A DNA stretch of 64,000 nucleotides, taken from the NCBI RefSeq assembly GCF_041154505.1, contig NZ_AP028672.1, positions 2,582,501-2,646,500 of the forward strand. The letters are read 5' to 3'. The notes below the pieces were generated by a model, which did no database searches, had not been told where the DNA came from, and worked only from the letters and a program-made list of their open reading frames with translations. Shown piece by piece: positions 27,811 to 35,655 of this stretch; position 1 is the first letter of the stretch, and each line of letters starts with the position of its first letter. The position numbers were made by a program, and so were the translations under genes. The DNA comes from Acidovorax sp. A79 (GTDB taxonomy: Bacteria > Pseudomonadota > Gammaproteobacteria > Burkholderiales > Burkholderiaceae_C).

Positions 27811-29109
27811 CTACTTGACGGTGTCAAACACTGCACGGGCCTGTGCATGGCAGAAGGGTGGCTCATACGTGCCGTGGTAGGCGGCGTAGTAGGTCGCGAA
27901 TGCGGCCGATGCCGGATCGGTGGGGGCCTGGCCGCCCGGGCCGAAGGTGGCCTGGATCGCGGCATCGACGTCCACCGACGCCACGTTGGTCAGGCCCCGG
28001 CTGTCGAAGTCGGCCTTCATGATCCGCTGGTGGATGGCGGGCGGCACCGTGGGGTCGCCCGCCCCGCCGCACAGCAGCACGCGGGCCTTGGGGTTCCAGC
28101 CCAGCAGGTCGTTCTTCTTGGCCGCCAGGTACAGGGGGTGGGTGGTGCTGGTCTGCGAGCCCGTGATGAAGGCGGGCTGGAACAGCGCATCACGCGCCTG
28201 GTTGGGCGTGCCCGCGGGCAGGGTGCCCGAGGTGACCAGCGTGGTGTAGGTCAGCGTGGGGTGGGGCAGCAGGGTCTCGATGTAGCCCGAGTACGGCGCC
28301 TTGAAGACCTGCTTGACGTCCGTGTAGACATCGCCATAGACCTTCTGCCAGGCCGTCACCAGGTACGGAACGAAGAACTGCACGCCCGCGATGGCGTCCG
28401 GGATGCGCAGCGAACCCGACAGGTTGTAGGGGCCCGCCAAGTGGGCGCCGGCCACCACGTTGAATTCATTGCCGTAGTCGCGCTCCGCGGAGCGGTGCGC
28501 CGCCATCGACGAGTGCCCGCCCTGCGAGTAGCCCGTGAACATGACCTTGCCCGACAGATTGGCGCCCACGGTGCCCGCCGCGTTGCGGGCGGCGCGCACC
28601 GAGTCGATGACCGAGGTGGCTTCCGAGTCGGCGTGCAGGTAGGGGTGGTAGCTGTAGCCCGACTTGGCAAACCCCAGGTAGTCGGTGGCCACCACGGCAT
28701 AGCCCTGGGCGGCGTACATGGCAGCGAGCAGGAAGGTTTCGCTGTCCTGCGGATTGGCCAGGGTGCGGGGCTTTTGCACGTCGGTGCCCTTGGCATAGGC
28801 GACCAGCGGCGCGGCGGTGCTGCAGCTGCCCGCGGGCACGAGCATCACGCCGGAGGCGTTGGTGCTCTCGCCCCCCTTGGCGCCCGCGGTGGCGTAATTG
28901 AGCGCAACCACCTTCACGTCGCATTTCGCCTTGCCGGTGATGGCCTGCAGGCCGCTGCTGGAAGTGCCTGCGTCGATCTGCGCGGCCGTCAGCGTGGTGA
29001 GCACCGCCGGGGGATCGATCAGCGCGCCGCGGGCGGGATCGTCGGAGCCACCGCAGGCAACAAGCAGGACCGCGGCGGCGGCGACACAGGTAAGGCGGAA
29101 ATACGTCAT
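27811..29109 (-). CDS. exported lipase-like alpha/beta hydrolase lipoprotein
   Basis: A 432-residue protein with lipobox VLLVAC (mature Cys19). The catalytic Ser is in VMFTGYSQGGHSSMAAH (GxSxG). Upstream, AAQGYAVVATDYLGFAKSG resembles secreted fungal-type lipases (LIP family) and related bacterial esterases; an acid and a histidine are plausible in GGAGDPTVPPAIHQ. Cysteines near both ends may form disulfides. Substrate unknown: triacylglycerol, short esters or polyester oligomers are all possible. Start ATG 29107-29109; a TTG-type extension upstream is unlikely. Confidence 0.82.
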   Translation of the reverse strand: MTYFRLTCVAAAAVLLVACGGSDDPARGALIDPPAVLTTLTAAQIDAGTSSSGLQAITGKAKCDVKVVALNYATAGAKGGESTNASGVMLVPAGSCSTAAPLVAYAKGTDVQKPRTLANPQDSETFLLAAMYAAQGYAVVATDYLGFAKSGYSYHPYLHADSEATSVIDSVRAARNAAGTVGANLSGKVMFTGYSQGGHSSMAAHRSAERDYGNEFNVVAGAHLAGPYNLSGSLRIPDAIAGVQFFVPYLVTAWQKVYGDVYTDVKQVFKAPYSGYIETLLPHPTLTYTTLVTSGTLPAGTPNQARDALFQPAFITGSQTSTTHPLYLAAKKNDLLGWNPKARVLLCGGAGDPTVPPAIHQRIMKADFDSRGLTNVASVDVDAAIQATFGPGGQAPTDPASAAFATYYAAYHGTYEPPFCHAQARAVFDTVK

Positions 29110-29241
29110 GAATGGATACCTCAGGTCTGGAAGGAACGACGCATCGTGCGCGCACCTGCACTGCACCATCCATAGGGGATAACGCGGACCGCACCGGGCG
29201 CGCAGACGCCTAGGCGACAGCGTGCCGCCACGGGCCGGCGG

Positions 29242-29511
29242 TCAGTGCCCGCCGCCTGCCCCGTAGGCCACCTTCATTCCCAGGATCGTCCCCGCCAGCG
29301 CGAGCGTGATGGCATTGGCCACCACGATGGGCCAGGCCGCCAGGGTCAGCCCATAGACCAGCCACAGCGCCACGCCCGCCGTGAACACGCTGTACATGCC
29401 CAGCGAAATGCCGCGGACATCCCGCGTGCGGAAGGTGTGCAGCGCCTGCGGCACGAAGCTGCAGGTGGTCATGGCGGCGGCAAGGTAGCCGATGAGCTCG
29501 GTCGTGGGCAT
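29242..29511 (-). CDS. SemiSWEET-type sugar transporter
   Basis: An 89-residue three-helix membrane protein of the MtN3/PQ-loop family, half a eukaryotic SWEET; it works as a dimer. The PQ motif is at residues 21-22 in TTCSFVPQALHTFRTRD, followed by GISLGMYSVFTAGVALWLVYG. I chose ATG 29509-29511 because it starts right before the first helix; upstream sequence in frame is Pro/Arg-rich and looks noncoding. The gene lies between dacB and the lipase-like gene on the same strand. Confidence 0.88.
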   Translation of the reverse strand: MPTTELIGYLAAAMTTCSFVPQALHTFRTRDVRGISLGMYSVFTAGVALWLVYGLTLAAWPIVVANAITLALAGTILGMKVAYGAGGGH

Positions 29512-29582
29512 GGGGCGGTGGTTCCGGAAACCTGTTCGAAGCGAAGGCCCGGGCGCGCGGGGCCGGGGCAACGCCGGATTAT

Positions 29583-31055
29583 TCACTGGTCACGCGCCGC
29601 CCAGTCGACCAGGCTGTCCAGCACGGGCCGCGCTGCGCCGGCATTGGCATGGTTGACGACCGCCACCAGCACATAGCGCCGGCCGCTGGCCGCGTGCACG
29701 TAGCCCGCCACGGCCATCACGTCGCGCAGGCTGCCCGTCTTGAGGTGGGCCACGCCCGCGCGGCTCTGGCTGCGGCGCAGCGTGCCGTCCACGCCGGAGA
29801 TGGGCAGCGAGGCCACGAGCTCCGGCATCACGGGCGAGGCCCAGGCCACCTGCAGCATGCGCGCCAGCGCCTGCGCGGTCAGGCGGGCGTCCCGGCTCAG
29901 GCCCGCGCCGTTGTCGGCCAGGGGCAGTTCCGCATCGCCCATGCGCGCGAGCCACCACTGGCGCAGGGCCTCGCGGGCACCGTCGAAGGTGGCCACACCG
30001 TTCCTTTGCAATGCCAGCGTGAGGAAGACATGCTGCGCCATCACGTTGTTGCTGTATTTGTTCACATCGCGCACCACCTCGGCCAGGGGGGGCGAGGTGG
30101 CCACGAAGGCGGGCTTCAGGCCGGCCGGCACCTTGCCCTCGCGCACGCTGCCCGTGAGCTTGCCGCCCAGTTCGCGCCACATGCCTTCCACCGCGCGCGC
30201 CGCAAAGCCGCGCGGGTCGGCCGCCGCCACGGGCCACACGCGTTCGCCGCAGGCGGCCGGGTACACCCCCTGGAAGACCACCTTGGCGGGGTCGGCCAGC
30301 TCCGCGCGCAGGGCGCCACGCCAGTCTCCGCACTCGGTGCCCGGCGCCGCCAGCGCCACGGTGGGCTGGCGCGACACGCCCGCCAGGGGCGGGTCGTACT
30401 GGATGCGGGCCAGCCCGCCGGCTGCGTCGGGCACGAAGGTCATCACCGAGGACTTGTAGTTGAGCAGCAGCGCGTCGGGCGCGGCGTTGTACGGGCGCAG
30501 GGGCTCGCCGTCAAAGCGCGCCGGGTCGTGGTCGGGCACATCGAAGGCGGTGCGGTCGAGCACGATGTCGCCCACGATGACCTGGATGCCCTGGCCCTGC
30601 AGGCGCCGCATCAGCAACCACAGGCGCTCCATCACGAGCTTGGGGTCGCCCTGGCCCTGGATGTAGACATTGCCGCGCAGGCTGCCCTCCTGCACCGTGC
30701 CCTGCACGTAGACCGGGGTGTTCCACACATAGGCGGGGCCCAGCTGCTCCAGCGCCGCGTAAGTGGTTACCAGCTTCATCACCGACGCCGGGTTGACCTG
30801 GGCCTGCGCGCGGTGCGAAAGGCGCGCCGCAGCGCGCCCGCCCTGGGCATCCACGACCACCACCGACAACGCCTCGCGCGGCAGCCTGGCGCGCTGCAGG
30901 GCCGCCTCGACTTCCGGGGGCAACGAAACGGGTGCGGGGGTGGCGGACTGCGCCCCGGCGGCGCCGGCGGCCCCCGCCAGGACAAGCGATGCCGCGCAGC
31001 AGCGCACGGCATCCCGCAGCGCATTCCAGCGCCAGGCAACAGGAAGAGAAAACAT
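29583..31055 (-). CDS. dacB: D-alanyl-D-alanine carboxypeptidase/endopeptidase (PBP4 family)
   Basis: Periplasmic class C low-molecular-weight penicillin-binding protein acting on peptidoglycan. After a signal peptide (cut near AAGAAGAQ, residue 35) the three serine-transferase motifs are complete: SVMK (residues 91-94), SNN (335-337) and KTG (439-441). The 490-residue length fits the family, with the large inserted domain between motifs 1 and 2. Start ATG 31053-31055. It diverges from the DMT transporter gene. Confidence 0.93.
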   Translation of the reverse strand: MFSLPVAWRWNALRDAVRCCAASLVLAGAAGAAGAQSATPAPVSLPPEVEAALQRARLPREALSVVVVDAQGGRAAARLSHRAQAQVNPASVMKLVTTYAALEQLGPAYVWNTPVYVQGTVQEGSLRGNVYIQGQGDPKLVMERLWLLMRRLQGQGIQVIVGDIVLDRTAFDVPDHDPARFDGEPLRPYNAAPDALLLNYKSSVMTFVPDAAGGLARIQYDPPLAGVSRQPTVALAAPGTECGDWRGALRAELADPAKVVFQGVYPAACGERVWPVAAADPRGFAARAVEGMWRELGGKLTGSVREGKVPAGLKPAFVATSPPLAEVVRDVNKYSNNVMAQHVFLTLALQRNGVATFDGAREALRQWWLARMGDAELPLADNGAGLSRDARLTAQALARMLQVAWASPVMPELVASLPISGVDGTLRRSQSRAGVAHLKTGSLRDVMAVAGYVHAASGRRYVLVAVVNHANAGAARPVLDSLVDWAARDQ

Positions 31056-31155
31056 GGCGGAAGTCTATCGCCCGGCGCCAGGGGCGGCCTCTGCCCCGGC
31101 CCCGCCGGCAAGCCGCGCGCCAGCGCTGGCGGCGGCAGGCACCGATAATCCCCCG

Positions 31156-32154
31156 ATGCGCTTTTCTCCTCGTGCCATGGGCCTGCTGGCGGCGGTCGTG
31201 ACCGTCACCATCTGGACAGGCTTCATCGTCATTGCCCGCGCCTCGGCCCAGCGCACGCTCACCCCGTTCGACATCGCGCTGCTGCGCATCACCGGCGCCA
31301 GCCTGGTGCTGCTGCCCTGGGGCTGGTGGATGGTGCGGCGGCGCACGGCGGCGCAGGGCGCGTCCGCCCCGCCCTCCAGCCTGGGGGGCATCTCGCCCCT
31401 GCCGCTGCGCACCACGGCCCTGCTGGGCATCTTCGGCGGGCTGCTGTACGCCATGCTGGCCTACGCGGGGTTCTTCCATGCGCCCGCCACCCACGCGGCC
31501 GTGCTGATGCCGGGCAGCCTGCCGCTGTGGACGGCGCTGCTGGCCGCCGCGCTGCTGCGCGACCACATCACCCCGCTGCGTGCCGCGGGCCTGGCCTTCA
31601 TCGTGGCGGGCGACCTGCTGGTGGGCGGCCGCAGCCTGCTGGCGGCCTTCTCGGGGGGCGACGTGTGGAAGGGCGACCTGCTCTTCATGATGGCGGCCGC
31701 GAGCTGGGCCACCTACAGCGTGCTGGCCCGGCGCCACGCGGTGGACGCCGTGCAGGCCACCATCGCGATCACGGCGTTTGCCTGCCTGGTCTATGTGCCC
31801 GGCTATGCCCTGCTGACCACGCTGGGCGCCGTCACCAGCCACCTGGCGCTGGCGCCCTGGAGCGAGATCGTCTTTCACATGGTGTTCCAGGGCGGCGGCT
31901 CGGTGGTGATCTCGGGCATCGGCTTCACGCGCATGATCCAGCACTATGGGCCCGTGCGCTCCACCATGATCACGGCGCTGGTGCCCGGCCTCTCGGCCAT
32001 CGGTGCCGTGGTGTTCCTGGACGAGCCGATGTACTGGAACCTCGTCACCGGCCTGCTGCTGGTGACTGCCGGTATCCTGCTGGGCGTGCTGCGCAGGAGC
32101 CCGGCGGGCCCGGCCGCCACCGCCACGCCCGCCCCTGGCCACACCGCCTCCTGA
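31156..32154 (+). CDS. DMT-superfamily (EamA) transporter
   Basis: Inner-membrane permease of 332 residues with two EamA repeats of five helices each. The first repeat begins MGLLAAVVTVTIWTGFIVIA; the second begins GDLLFMMAAASWATYSVLAR and ends MYWNLVTGLLLVTAGILLGVL, with the family stretch TALVPGLSAIGAVVFLDEP. The linker RRRTAAQGASAPPSSLGG is longer than usual. Substrate unknown; family members export amino acids and metabolites. It precedes tsaB by 31 bases and may be co-transcribed with it. Confidence 0.88.
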   Translation: MRFSPRAMGLLAAVVTVTIWTGFIVIARASAQRTLTPFDIALLRITGASLVLLPWGWWMVRRRTAAQGASAPPSSLGGISPLPLRTTALLGIFGGLLYAMLAYAGFFHAPATHAAVLMPGSLPLWTALLAAALLRDHITPLRAAGLAFIVAGDLLVGGRSLLAAFSGGDVWKGDLLFMMAAASWATYSVLARRHAVDAVQATIAITAFACLVYVPGYALLTTLGAVTSHLALAPWSEIVFHMVFQGGGSVVISGIGFTRMIQHYGPVRSTMITALVPGLSAIGAVVFLDEPMYWNLVTGLLLVTAGILLGVLRRSPAGPAATATPAPGHTAS

Positions 32155-32185
32155 CCTCCTTTTGCCGCGCAAACCCCCAGGCCCC

Positions 32186-32926
32186 ATGAATCTGCTTGCC
32201 TTCGACACCAGCACCGACACCCTCTCCATCGCGGTACAGCAGGGCGATGCCGTGTGGCATCACACAGGCCCCGGGGGCGCGCAGGCATCGGCCACCCTGA
32301 TCCCGGCGGTGCGCAGCCTGATGGCGCAGGCCGGCGTGTCGTTCGACACGCTCGAGGCCATCGTGTTTGGCCGGGGGCCGGGTTCCTTCACCGGCCTGCG
32401 CACCGCTTGCGCCGTGGCCCAGGGGCTGGCGTTTGGCGCACACGGGGGCCACGGCGTGCCGGTGCTGCCCGTGGACACCCTGCTCGCGGTGGCCGAGGAG
32501 GCGCGCCACGCGCAGGGCTGCACGCGCGTGGTGGCGGTGCTGGACGCGCGCATGGACGAGGTCTACCACGCGCGCTGCGAATGGCGGGCCCCCGAGGCAC
32601 GCTGGCAGGCCGACGCCGACTTTGGACTGGGCGCGCCGGAATCCGTGCTGCCGCCCCCGGGCTGGACGGTGGCGGGCAATGCGCAGGCCCCCTACGGCGA
32701 CCGGCTCGCGCCCGATGCCCCCCATGTGGCCGCGCTGCCCACGGCCGGCGCGCTGCTGCGCCTGGCCCCTGCGCTGCTGGCCGCCGGCCACGGCGTGCCG
32801 GCCCGCGATGCGCTGCCGCGCTATATCCGCGATAAAGTGGCGCAAACCACCGCCGAACGTGCCGCCCTGCGCGCCGCCCAGGCGGCAGCCAACCCGCAGG
32901 AACCCGGGGTTGGCGCGTCCCAGTGA
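32186..32926 (+). CDS. tsaB: tRNA t6A synthesis protein TsaB
   Basis: Non-catalytic partner of TsaD in forming t6A in tRNA. The 246-residue protein has the ASKHA-fold start MNLLAFDTSTDTLSIAVQ, the signature VFGRGPGSFTGLRTACAVAQG and DARMDEVYHA. I chose ATG 32186-32188; a TTG 24 bases upstream is in frame but only adds MPRKPPGP. Followed by rimI after 22 bases. Confidence 0.94.
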   Translation: MNLLAFDTSTDTLSIAVQQGDAVWHHTGPGGAQASATLIPAVRSLMAQAGVSFDTLEAIVFGRGPGSFTGLRTACAVAQGLAFGAHGGHGVPVLPVDTLLAVAEEARHAQGCTRVVAVLDARMDEVYHARCEWRAPEARWQADADFGLGAPESVLPPPGWTVAGNAQAPYGDRLAPDAPHVAALPTAGALLRLAPALLAAGHGVPARDALPRYIRDKVAQTTAERAALRAAQAAANPQEPGVGASQ

Positions 32927-32948
32927 ACCTTGTCCTGGCCACCACCGC

Positions 32949-33428
32949 ATGAGCGCCCTGCCCACCCCGCCCGCCCGCGCCCTGGAAGCGCGCTTTGAAA
33001 CCCTCACGCTCGCGCGGCTCGACGCCGTGCTGGCGGTGGAGCAACGCGCCTATTCGCACCCCTGGACGCGCGGCAACTTCACCGATGCGCTGGCCTCGGG
33101 CTACCAGGCCCAGCTGCTCATGGCCGGCGACCATCTGCTGGGCTACTTCGTGGCGATGCTGGGCGTGGACGAAGTGCACCTGCTCAACATCACCGTCACG
33201 CCCGAATTCCAGCGCCAGGGCTGGGCGCGGGTGCTGCTTGATGCGCTGGCCCTGTGGGCACGCGGACGGGGCGCGCAGTGGCTGTGGCTGGAGGTGCGCG
33301 TGAGCAACCTGCGCGCGCAGCACATCTACCAGGCGCACGGATTTCGCCGCGTGGGCGAACGCAAGCGCTACTACCCCGCGGCCGAGGGCCAGCGCGAAGA
33401 CGCCGTGGTCATGAGCCTGCCCCTGTAA
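32949..33428 (+). CDS. rimI: ribosomal protein S18-alanine N-acetyltransferase
   Basis: GNAT-fold acetyltransferase, 159 residues. The acetyl-CoA loop is LNITVTPEFQRQGWARVLLDA, with the later conserved ARHIY-like SNLRAQHIYQAHGFRRVGERKRYY. Start ATG 32949-32951. The order tsaB-rimI is widespread in Proteobacteria. The next gene, 27 bases downstream, may be the psi subunit holD, which lies beside rimI in E. coli. Confidence 0.94.
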   Translation: MSALPTPPARALEARFETLTLARLDAVLAVEQRAYSHPWTRGNFTDALASGYQAQLLMAGDHLLGYFVAMLGVDEVHLLNITVTPEFQRQGWARVLLDALALWARGRGAQWLWLEVRVSNLRAQHIYQAHGFRRVGERKRYYPAAEGQREDAVVMSLPL

Positions 33429-33455
33429 CCCGCAAGAACCACCCACCCCGCCCGT

Positions 33456-34262
33456 ATGAGCCTCCACCTCGATGCGCGACAGCGCGCCATGCTGCAAGAA
33501 ATGGGCGTCACCGTGTGGGGCCCGCCACAGGCCGTGGCGGTGGCGGCGCCAGCCGCGCAAGCAGCGGGCGCCACAGCAGCCCCCGGCACCGATCGCCCAC
33601 CGGCGCGGCCCGCCCTGGTGGCCGCCACGACAGCCCCGGCCGCCGCCCCCGACCGCGCGGCGCCCCCCACCCCGCCCCGGGTGCCCGCGCGCGCTGCACC
33701 GGCGCCAGCGCAGGACACGCCGCCCTCCACCCTCTCCGCCGCGACGGCCCCCGTCGCCCCGGCCCTGAGGCTGCACGCGCCCCAGCCGCTGTACCCCCTG
33801 GCCGATCCGGCGCAGGCGCCCGCCGGGCTGGGCCCGGGCTGGCTGATCGTGGCCGAATGCCTCACCCCCGACGACCCGCTGGGCGGCGACGCAGGCCGCC
33901 TGCTCGACAACATGCTGCGCGCCATGCAACTGCACCGGCATCCCCGCGTGTTCCTGGCCGCGCTGGAGCGCCCCGCCCCCGGCACGCAGGCGAGCGCGGA
34001 CATCCAGGCCACGCTGGCCGAGACCGTGGCATCGCTGCAGCCCGCCCTGGTGCTGGTGCTGGGCCATGTCGCGGCGCGCGTGGCGCTGGGCCGCGCCGAA
34101 CCGCTGGGCCGCCTGCGCGCGGGGCCACACGCGCTGGGCGGGTGCCCCGCCGTGGTGACCTACGACCCCGCCTTCCTGCTGCGCTCGCAGGAGACCAAGG
34201 CCGCCGCCTGGGCCGACCTGTGCCGGGCACTGGCCATCGTGCGCCAGGCTTCATCCACCTGA
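33456..34262 (+). CDS. UDG-superfamily-like protein, candidate cryptic HolD (DNA polymerase III psi)
   Basis: A 268-residue protein in three parts: an N-terminal peptide (1-24) with MLQEMGVTVW (Trp21), a Pro/Ala-rich linker (about 25-105) and a C-terminal domain (about 126-262). The C-terminal domain recalls family 4/5 uracil-DNA glycosylases (GRLLDNMLRAMQL; VVTYDPAFLLR), but the catalytic GEAPG is AECLTP, the HPA motif is DPA, and the iron-sulfur cysteines are absent. The N-terminus resembles E. coli HolD (LQQLGITQW) and so does the end (TKAAAWADLCRAL versus TARAALWQQICTY). E. coli psi has a UDG-like fold and its gene abuts rimI. Psi is therefore my preferred reading, but it is inference. 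Confidence 0.6.
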   Translation: MSLHLDARQRAMLQEMGVTVWGPPQAVAVAAPAAQAAGATAAPGTDRPPARPALVAATTAPAAAPDRAAPPTPPRVPARAAPAPAQDTPPSTLSAATAPVAPALRLHAPQPLYPLADPAQAPAGLGPGWLIVAECLTPDDPLGGDAGRLLDNMLRAMQLHRHPRVFLAALERPAPGTQASADIQATLAETVASLQPALVLVLGHVAARVALGRAEPLGRLRAGPHALGGCPAVVTYDPAFLLRSQETKAAAWADLCRALAIVRQASST

Positions 34263-34341
34263 CCACGGCGGGCGCGGGCTTTTGCCACGGGCCCGCCGCG
34301 GCGGCAGTGCCATAATCCGCCGCCTGTCCATTTTTTACGGA

Positions 34342-34428
34342 GAAAGCTCCTTGGAAACCTACCCGAGTTGGTAGCTTTCAGCTCCCCGGCCTGCCTGCTG
34401 TGGGGTTGAAAGCACCCGATCCCCCACA
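34342..34428 (+). promoter_or_regulatory. possible structured 5' leader of corA
   Basis: Two stem-loops can be drawn upstream of corA: GAAAG (34342-34346)/CTTTC (34375-34379) enclosing CTACC (34359-34363)/GGTAG (34370-34374), then TGTGGGG (34399-34405)/CCCCACA (34422-34428). The second ends 32 bases before the ATG, and a Shine-Dalgarno AAGGGAG lies just before the start. I do not recognise a known Mg2+ riboswitch class. Confidence 0.35.
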
Positions 34429-34460
34429 CCGCAGATGCCACACAACAAGGGAGTGAGCCC

Positions 34461-35447
34461 ATGCTCAACATCTTCACGCTCGCCAATGGCCGGCTGTTCC
34501 AGGAAGAAATCGAGTCCCTGGAAGAGCTGACCCGCTTCCAGCCGATCTGGGTGGACCTGGAAGCCCCCACCCTCGAAGAAAAGCGCTGGATCAAGCAGCA
34601 TTACGGCCTGTCCATCCCCGAGGATGCGATGGACGAGGACATCGAGGAATCCGCCCGCTTCTACGAAGAAGACAACGGCGAGCTGCACATCCGCAGCGAC
34701 TTTCTGATCGACGACGACGAAGACCCGCGCTCGGTGCGGGTGGCCTTCATCCTGAACCAGCACAACGCCAACCTCAAGAGCCGGGGCGTGCTGTTCTCCA
34801 TCCACGACGAGGACGTGCCGGTGTTCCGCCTGCTGCGCATGCGCGCGCGCCGGGCCCCTGGCCTCATCGAGGACGCCAAGGAAGTGCTGCTCAAGCTGTT
34901 CGACGCCGACGCCGAATACTCGGCCGACACGCTCGAAGGCATCTACGACGAGCTGGAAAAGGTGAGCACCCAGGTGCTGGCCGGCGACGTGACCGACGCC
35001 CGCGCGGGCGAGGTGCTGGCCGCCATCGCGCGCCAGGAAGACTTGAACGGACGCATCCGCCGCAACGTGATGGACACCCGCCGCGCCGTGAGCTTCATGA
35101 TGCGCAGCAAGATGCTCAACTCCGAGCAGTTCGAGGAAGCCCGCCAGATCCTGCGCGACATCGAGTCGCTGGACAACCACACGGCGTTTTTGTTCGACAA
35201 GATCAACTTCCTGATGGACGCCACAGTCGGTTTCATCAACATCAACCAGAACAAGATCATCAAGATCTTCTCGGTGGCCAGCGTGGCGCTGCTGCCACCC
35301 ACGCTGATCGCCAGCGTGTACGGCATGAACTTCAAGTTCATGCCCGAGCTGGAGTGGAGCTACGGGTATGCCTACGGCATCCTGCTGATGATCGCCAGCG
35401 CGGTGGGGCCGATGTGGTACTTCCGCAAGCGGGGCTGGTTGAAGTAG
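34461..35447 (+). CDS. corA: magnesium/cobalt transporter CorA
   Basis: Pentameric divalent-cation channel of the inner membrane, 328 residues. A large acidic N-terminal cytoplasmic domain (IPEDAMDEDIEESARFYEE) leads into the long stalk helix and two C-terminal transmembrane helices. The selectivity motif YGMNFKFMPELEW follows TM1 (IIKIFSVASVALLPPTLIASV). Start ATG 34461-34463 with AAGGGAG upstream. The unusually long upstream region (198 bases) may fold and regulate. Confidence 0.96.
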   Translation: MLNIFTLANGRLFQEEIESLEELTRFQPIWVDLEAPTLEEKRWIKQHYGLSIPEDAMDEDIEESARFYEEDNGELHIRSDFLIDDDEDPRSVRVAFILNQHNANLKSRGVLFSIHDEDVPVFRLLRMRARRAPGLIEDAKEVLLKLFDADAEYSADTLEGIYDELEKVSTQVLAGDVTDARAGEVLAAIARQEDLNGRIRRNVMDTRRAVSFMMRSKMLNSEQFEEARQILRDIESLDNHTAFLFDKINFLMDATVGFININQNKIIKIFSVASVALLPPTLIASVYGMNFKFMPELEWSYGYAYGILLMIASAVGPMWYFRKRGWLK

Positions 35448-35560
35448 CCCCCCTGTGGCGCTGCGCGCCTTCCCCCCCGAGGGGGGACGCCTCCGGTGGA
35501 CCGGCGAAGCCGGATCCACGGTGGCGCTGGCACGGGGGAGCGCCAGTTTCACGGCGCGGC
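35448..35560. repeat. GC-rich 3'-end repeat after corA
   Basis: CCCCCCTGTGGCGCTGCGCG, CCTTCCCCCCCGAGGGGGGA, CGCCTCCGGTGGACCGGCGAAGCCGGATCCACGG. CCCCCCC/GGGGGG and CCGGCGAAGCCGG arms form hairpins. It sits directly after the corA stop and can act as terminator between corA and the convergent mtnN. Confidence 0.65.
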
Positions 35561-35581
35561 GACCGATGATCTACGGCCACG

Positions 35582-35655
35582 CATGAAAATATCCAATCAA
35601 GATAGCCCCTAGCGCTTATCCAATAAGCGTGAGTAGCTATCAATTTTATAGTTTT
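35582..35655. repeat. palindromic element at the 3' end of mtnN
   Basis: CAATCAAGATAGCCCCTAGC, then GCTTATCCAATAAGCGTGAG and TAGCTATCAATTTTATAG. The core TAGCGCTTAT/AATAAGCG is nearly perfect. Its right end reaches into mtnN: the stop codon (35646-35648) lies in the AT-rich flank. Confidence 0.8.
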
